DNA from: an uncultured Saprospiraceae bacterium | GTDB lineage: Bacteria > Bacteroidota > Bacteroidia > Chitinophagales > Saprospiraceae | Direction of reading: 5' to 3' | Length of the DNA: 17,036 nucleotides | Assembly (NCBI GenBank): GCA_938002705.1 | Contig: CALLAG010000406.1 | Span: forward strand, 1-17,036 | In this document: positions 14,734 to 17,036 of the stretch, piece after piece | How the letters are laid out: the number at the start of each line of letters is the position of its first letter | Numbering within the stretch: the stretch's first letter is position 1 | Notes under the pieces: model-generated | Databases searched by the model: none | What the model was told of the DNA's origin: nothing | The model's input: the letters and a program-made list of their open reading frames with translations, nothing else | Translations under genes and position numbers: made by a program

Positions 14734-15825
14734 TTCAATAAATATCTTCTGAGATTGATAATTTAAATTTTCACTAGTTACTTTAATGATATGTAATCCC
14801 TTACTTAGGTCTTCAATATTTATACATTTAGAGTTTTTGCTTTTTCTCTCGAGTTGTCCACTCATAGCGAATATCTTAACCTCAAAGTCACCTTGTAGAT
14901 CATCTGTAATACAGACTTGATCGGAAGTAGGATTAGGATAGATTGTGATATGTTTTTTTGCAACTTCTTCAGTATGGCTACTCACCTCTATACAATTAGG
15001 TGTCAACAGCGTTAAATGCCTCAAATCCAATCGGTCAATTTCAGAAGTTATGACGATTGGTGTATAATCTGGTGATTGAGCATAATAGATATTTTCTCCA
15101 AAATTGGTTTGAAAAAATAAATAATCTCCTCGTACTTCTAAACCACTGATATTATTCTCACCATTTAAGTTAACAAGCTCTATGGGGTCAGAGTCTTCAG
15201 GTAGTAGGTAGATACTAGCTCTCGTAGATACATAGACATTACCACTAAACACTCTAATCGACCCCACAAAATCGGTAAAAGAACTCAAATCTGCATAGAG
15301 TCTTCTTTCGTATGTATTGAGATCTATGGCGTAGAGTTCTCTTACGCCGTTGTCTGATACTATGAGTTCGTTATCGAGGATAGCCGCATGCATACTTTGC
15401 CAAGCAGTAGTGGAATTAGGGAGCTCTACTTCAGTAAGAAAATTACCTTCGTAATCTATAAAATAAACTTCATCTTGTCTATTGTTTAATAGAGCTATAC
15501 GTGAGTCGTCTATTATTTTGAAGCTGATATAATAGTGTACATCGGTAGTATCTATATCTATCGTAGTAGTTTCTTGTGTGAGTAGATCATACCTATCTAA
15601 TTTAGCATTATCATGAAATTGTAAATAAAAGATAGAGTTATTGTAAAGTTCATTGTAAATATATCCACTGCCTATATTAATCTCTTCTATCTGACCGTCC
15701 ATAGTTACTAAATGATCAGAATTATTTCCTGTTATTAGGAGTTGGCATGAGTCTAATTGAGCCCAAGTACTTGATGATATCAAACATACTAGCGTAACCA
15801 GTGTTGTAAATGTCTTTGTTGTCAT
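14731..15825 (-). CDS. secreted beta-propeller-like protein with T9SS type A sorting domain
   Basis: A 364-aa exported protein. The signal peptide ends near TWAQ-LDS (about residue 23). Residues about 25-285 are short beta strands in repeating blocks, each with a read-out phrase such as KLDRYDLLTQETTTI, YFIDYEGNFLTEVELP, ELYAIDLNTYERRLYADL and SIYLLPEDSDPIELV, as in YVTN/NHL-type beta-propellers, although I cannot assign a named family. Residues 293-364 form the T9SS type A tail: ITIYPNPTSDQVCI, KIFAMSGQL, LSKGLHIIKV and QKIFIE. The protein should be displayed on or released from the cell surface. Its stop codon lies within repeat copy E. It follows another T9SS cargo gene on the same strand after 82 bases, possibly as an operon. 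Confidence 0.82.
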   Translation of the reverse strand: MTTKTFTTLVTLVCLISSSTWAQLDSCQLLITGNNSDHLVTMDGQIEEINIGSGYIYNELYNNSIFYLQFHDNAKLDRYDLLTQETTTIDIDTTDVHYYISFKIIDDSRIALLNNRQDEVYFIDYEGNFLTEVELPNSTTAWQSMHAAILDNELIVSDNGVRELYAIDLNTYERRLYADLSSFTDFVGSIRVFSGNVYVSTRASIYLLPEDSDPIELVNLNGENNISGLEVRGDYLFFQTNFGENIYYAQSPDYTPIVITSEIDRLDLRHLTLLTPNCIEVSSHTEEVAKKHITIYPNPTSDQVCITDDLQGDFEVKIFAMSGQLERKSKNSKCINIEDLSKGLHIIKVTSENLNYQSQKIFIE

Positions 15826-15848
15826 GAAGATTTTCTTTTGAAATTAAT

Positions 15849-15873
15849 TAGATAGTTGTTTAAATAGATAGTT
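15849..15873. promoter_or_regulatory. direct repeat TAGATAGTT upstream of the cargo gene
   Basis: TAGATAGTT occurs at 15849-15857 and at 15865-15873, 16 bases apart start to start, in the 82-base gap before the gene that starts at 15825. It could be a paired regulator site. With AT-rich sequence, chance is possible. Confidence 0.25.
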
Positions 15874-15907
15874 TTTCTTGATAAAAATATTCGATTACAG
15901 TTTCAGA

Positions 15908-17036
15908 TCACTTAATGATTACAATCTTTCGTTGGAGATCGTTTTCTCCTAGGTCTACCTTTAAGTTATAGACTCCAGCGTTCATATTATCTGTGTCTAT
16001 TATCATTCTTTGATACCCAGACTGTGGTTGGGGCTGAATTTTCTGATATACTAACTGACCCATCTGATTGTAAAGAGAAAGAGTAAGCGGTAGAGCTGTT
16101 TCTAGGTTAAACTCTATATTCATAATATCAGAAGTAGGGTTAGGATAGACATCCAAACTAATATTGTCTTCCAGATTATCTACAGAGGAGACTCCTTGAG
16201 TACGGATGTTATCTAAGTAGAGATTATCTCCCCAATCTGTTGTTAAGAACAACCTAATTCTAATCACTTGTCCGATATAATCCTCTAGGCTGACTTCTGC
16301 TGAAGCCCAATCATCAGATGTATCTGGCACCCACCAAGTATCGTCTGAATTAATCTCTGGAGCTGTAGCTAGATCACTCCCTGACTTGGACCAGAGTGAA
16401 GTCCAACTGTCACCACAATCAGTAGATACCTCGATAGATAGACCATCATTTGATCCATCCCATGTCGTGTATGCGTAGTCAAAATTCAATAGACTGGTCT
16501 GATCTGACACTTCTAGCTGACTCAGAAATTGAATAGAAGCTTCAAGAGGATTCCCTGAATTTGGTTGATTAGACCATTGCCAAAAATTGACAACTAAGGA
16601 CTGTTCTGAGTCGGTATACCCACCTACTGGTGCATTTTTTTCTAATACCTTAGCATTAAGTACTGAGGCCCAAGTAGGGACATCATGTGACATACCTTCT
16701 ATTATTTGTATCGAATCATTCTCAAAATCTTTGTCAATACTGCTTATAATAGGAAGTTGACTGAATGTTGCTGAGATTGGCTCACCTATGCCTTGTAATC
16801 CATTCACTTCGGATACAGATACGGAAACTTCACTTTCCTCAGAGATGAGGAAGCTGTCAATCAATATTACCTTTTCCATGTAAGGTGCTATCTCACCTAT
16901 CTCTATTGATTGTACTTCAATATTGTCAACCAAAACTGACAATATCCCAGAATCTATTGCCTCCTTATTAGTGTTGGTGATGGTAACTTCTACCTGTGGC
17001 ACATAATCAGAGTCGCAAAAGACATCTGATCGTAGG
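15908..17036 (-). CDS. secreted protein with T9SS type A sorting domain (N-terminus beyond window)
   Basis: The minus-strand frame stays open from the right edge (17036) to TGA at 15908-15910, so the gene begins outside. A GTG at 17002 is only an internal codon; upstream of it the frame reads DVFCDSDYVP. The first visible part (PQVEVTITNTNKEAIDSGIL and onward) looks like an immunoglobulin-like or CARDB-type fold. A middle part with DFDYAYTTWDG-like wording, EVSTDCGDSWTSLWSKSG, WASAEVSLEDYIGQVIRIR and WGDNLYLDNI is typical of the jelly-roll, choice-of-anchor-J-like modules found in surface proteins. About 83 C-terminal residues form the T9SS type A tail (LDVYPNPTSDIMNI, LYNQMGQLVYQ, NAGVYNLKVDLG, KIVIIK). 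The catalytic or binding role is not visible. Confidence 0.82.
   Translation of the reverse strand, partial: LRSDVFCDSDYVPQVEVTITNTNKEAIDSGILSVLVDNIEVQSIEIGEIAPYMEKVILIDSFLISEESEVSVSVSEVNGLQGIGEPISATFSQLPIISSIDKDFENDSIQIIEGMSHDVPTWASVLNAKVLEKNAPVGGYTDSEQSLVVNFWQWSNQPNSGNPLEASIQFLSQLEVSDQTSLLNFDYAYTTWDGSNDGLSIEVSTDCGDSWTSLWSKSGSDLATAPEINSDDTWWVPDTSDDWASAEVSLEDYIGQVIRIRLFLTTDWGDNLYLDNIRTQGVSSVDNLEDNISLDVYPNPTSDIMNIEFNLETALPLTLSLYNQMGQLVYQKIQPQPQSGYQRMIIDTDNMNAGVYNLKVDLGENDLQRKIVIIK

Noticed and set aside
1..17036. tRNA, rRNA, CRISPR array or known riboswitch
   Set aside because: I looked for cloverleaf-like blocks with a TTCGA-type arm, regularly spaced repeats and recognised aptamer motifs and found none.

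Overview
The window looks like a chromosomal segment of a low-GC member of the Bacteroidota, plausibly a marine or Saprospiraceae-like lineage (the phylum is well supported; the family is a guess). The evidence is three secreted proteins ending in type IX secretion (T9SS) type A sorting domains, a GWxTD-domain protein, a TonB-dependent receptor with an N-terminal carboxypeptidase-regulatory-like domain, a Bacteroidota-style nucleoid-associated protein, almost no Shine-Dalgarno sequences, and several TAnnTTTG -7 promoter elements.

Left part (1-9.45 kb, mostly + strand, dense and well preserved). After the tail of an upstream gene with a hairpin over its stop codon comes a tight three-gene operon: a lipocalin-like lipoprotein, a GWxTD protein and an omega-amidase-type nitrilase. 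Their starts overlap the preceding stops, and the operon closes with a perfect 13-bp hairpin. Then come a 764-aa TonB-dependent receptor, a TerB-like protein with an acidic tail, and a YejK/NdpA-type nucleoid-associated protein. A TPR lipoprotein faces this last gene on the minus strand. Divergent from the lipoprotein is a probable small operon of a 51-codon ORF and a flippase-like (LPG synthase TM / UPF0104) membrane protein. The same -7 octamer, TACTTTTG, precedes the receptor, the TerB gene and the small ORF.

Right part (9.45-17.04 kb, minus strand, looser and scarred). It holds a decayed histidine-kinase ATPase fragment with in-frame stops, a T9SS-sorted secreted protein, a conserved 86-aa protein, and a very AT-rich TPR sensor histidine kinase with no adjacent response regulator. 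A 1.39-kb stretch without an intact gene follows, containing a transposase relic (IS1182-like), a five-copy ~30-bp repeat with one strong inverted pair, and short CCCTCCG repeats. Two more T9SS cargo proteins close the window; the last runs off the right edge.

I see no complete novel system. The most distinctive observations are the unlisted 51-aa ORF, the kinase and transposase relics, and the repeat cluster at 14.17-14.73 kb. They suggest that 9.6-14.7 kb has been shaped by gene gain, loss and insertion.
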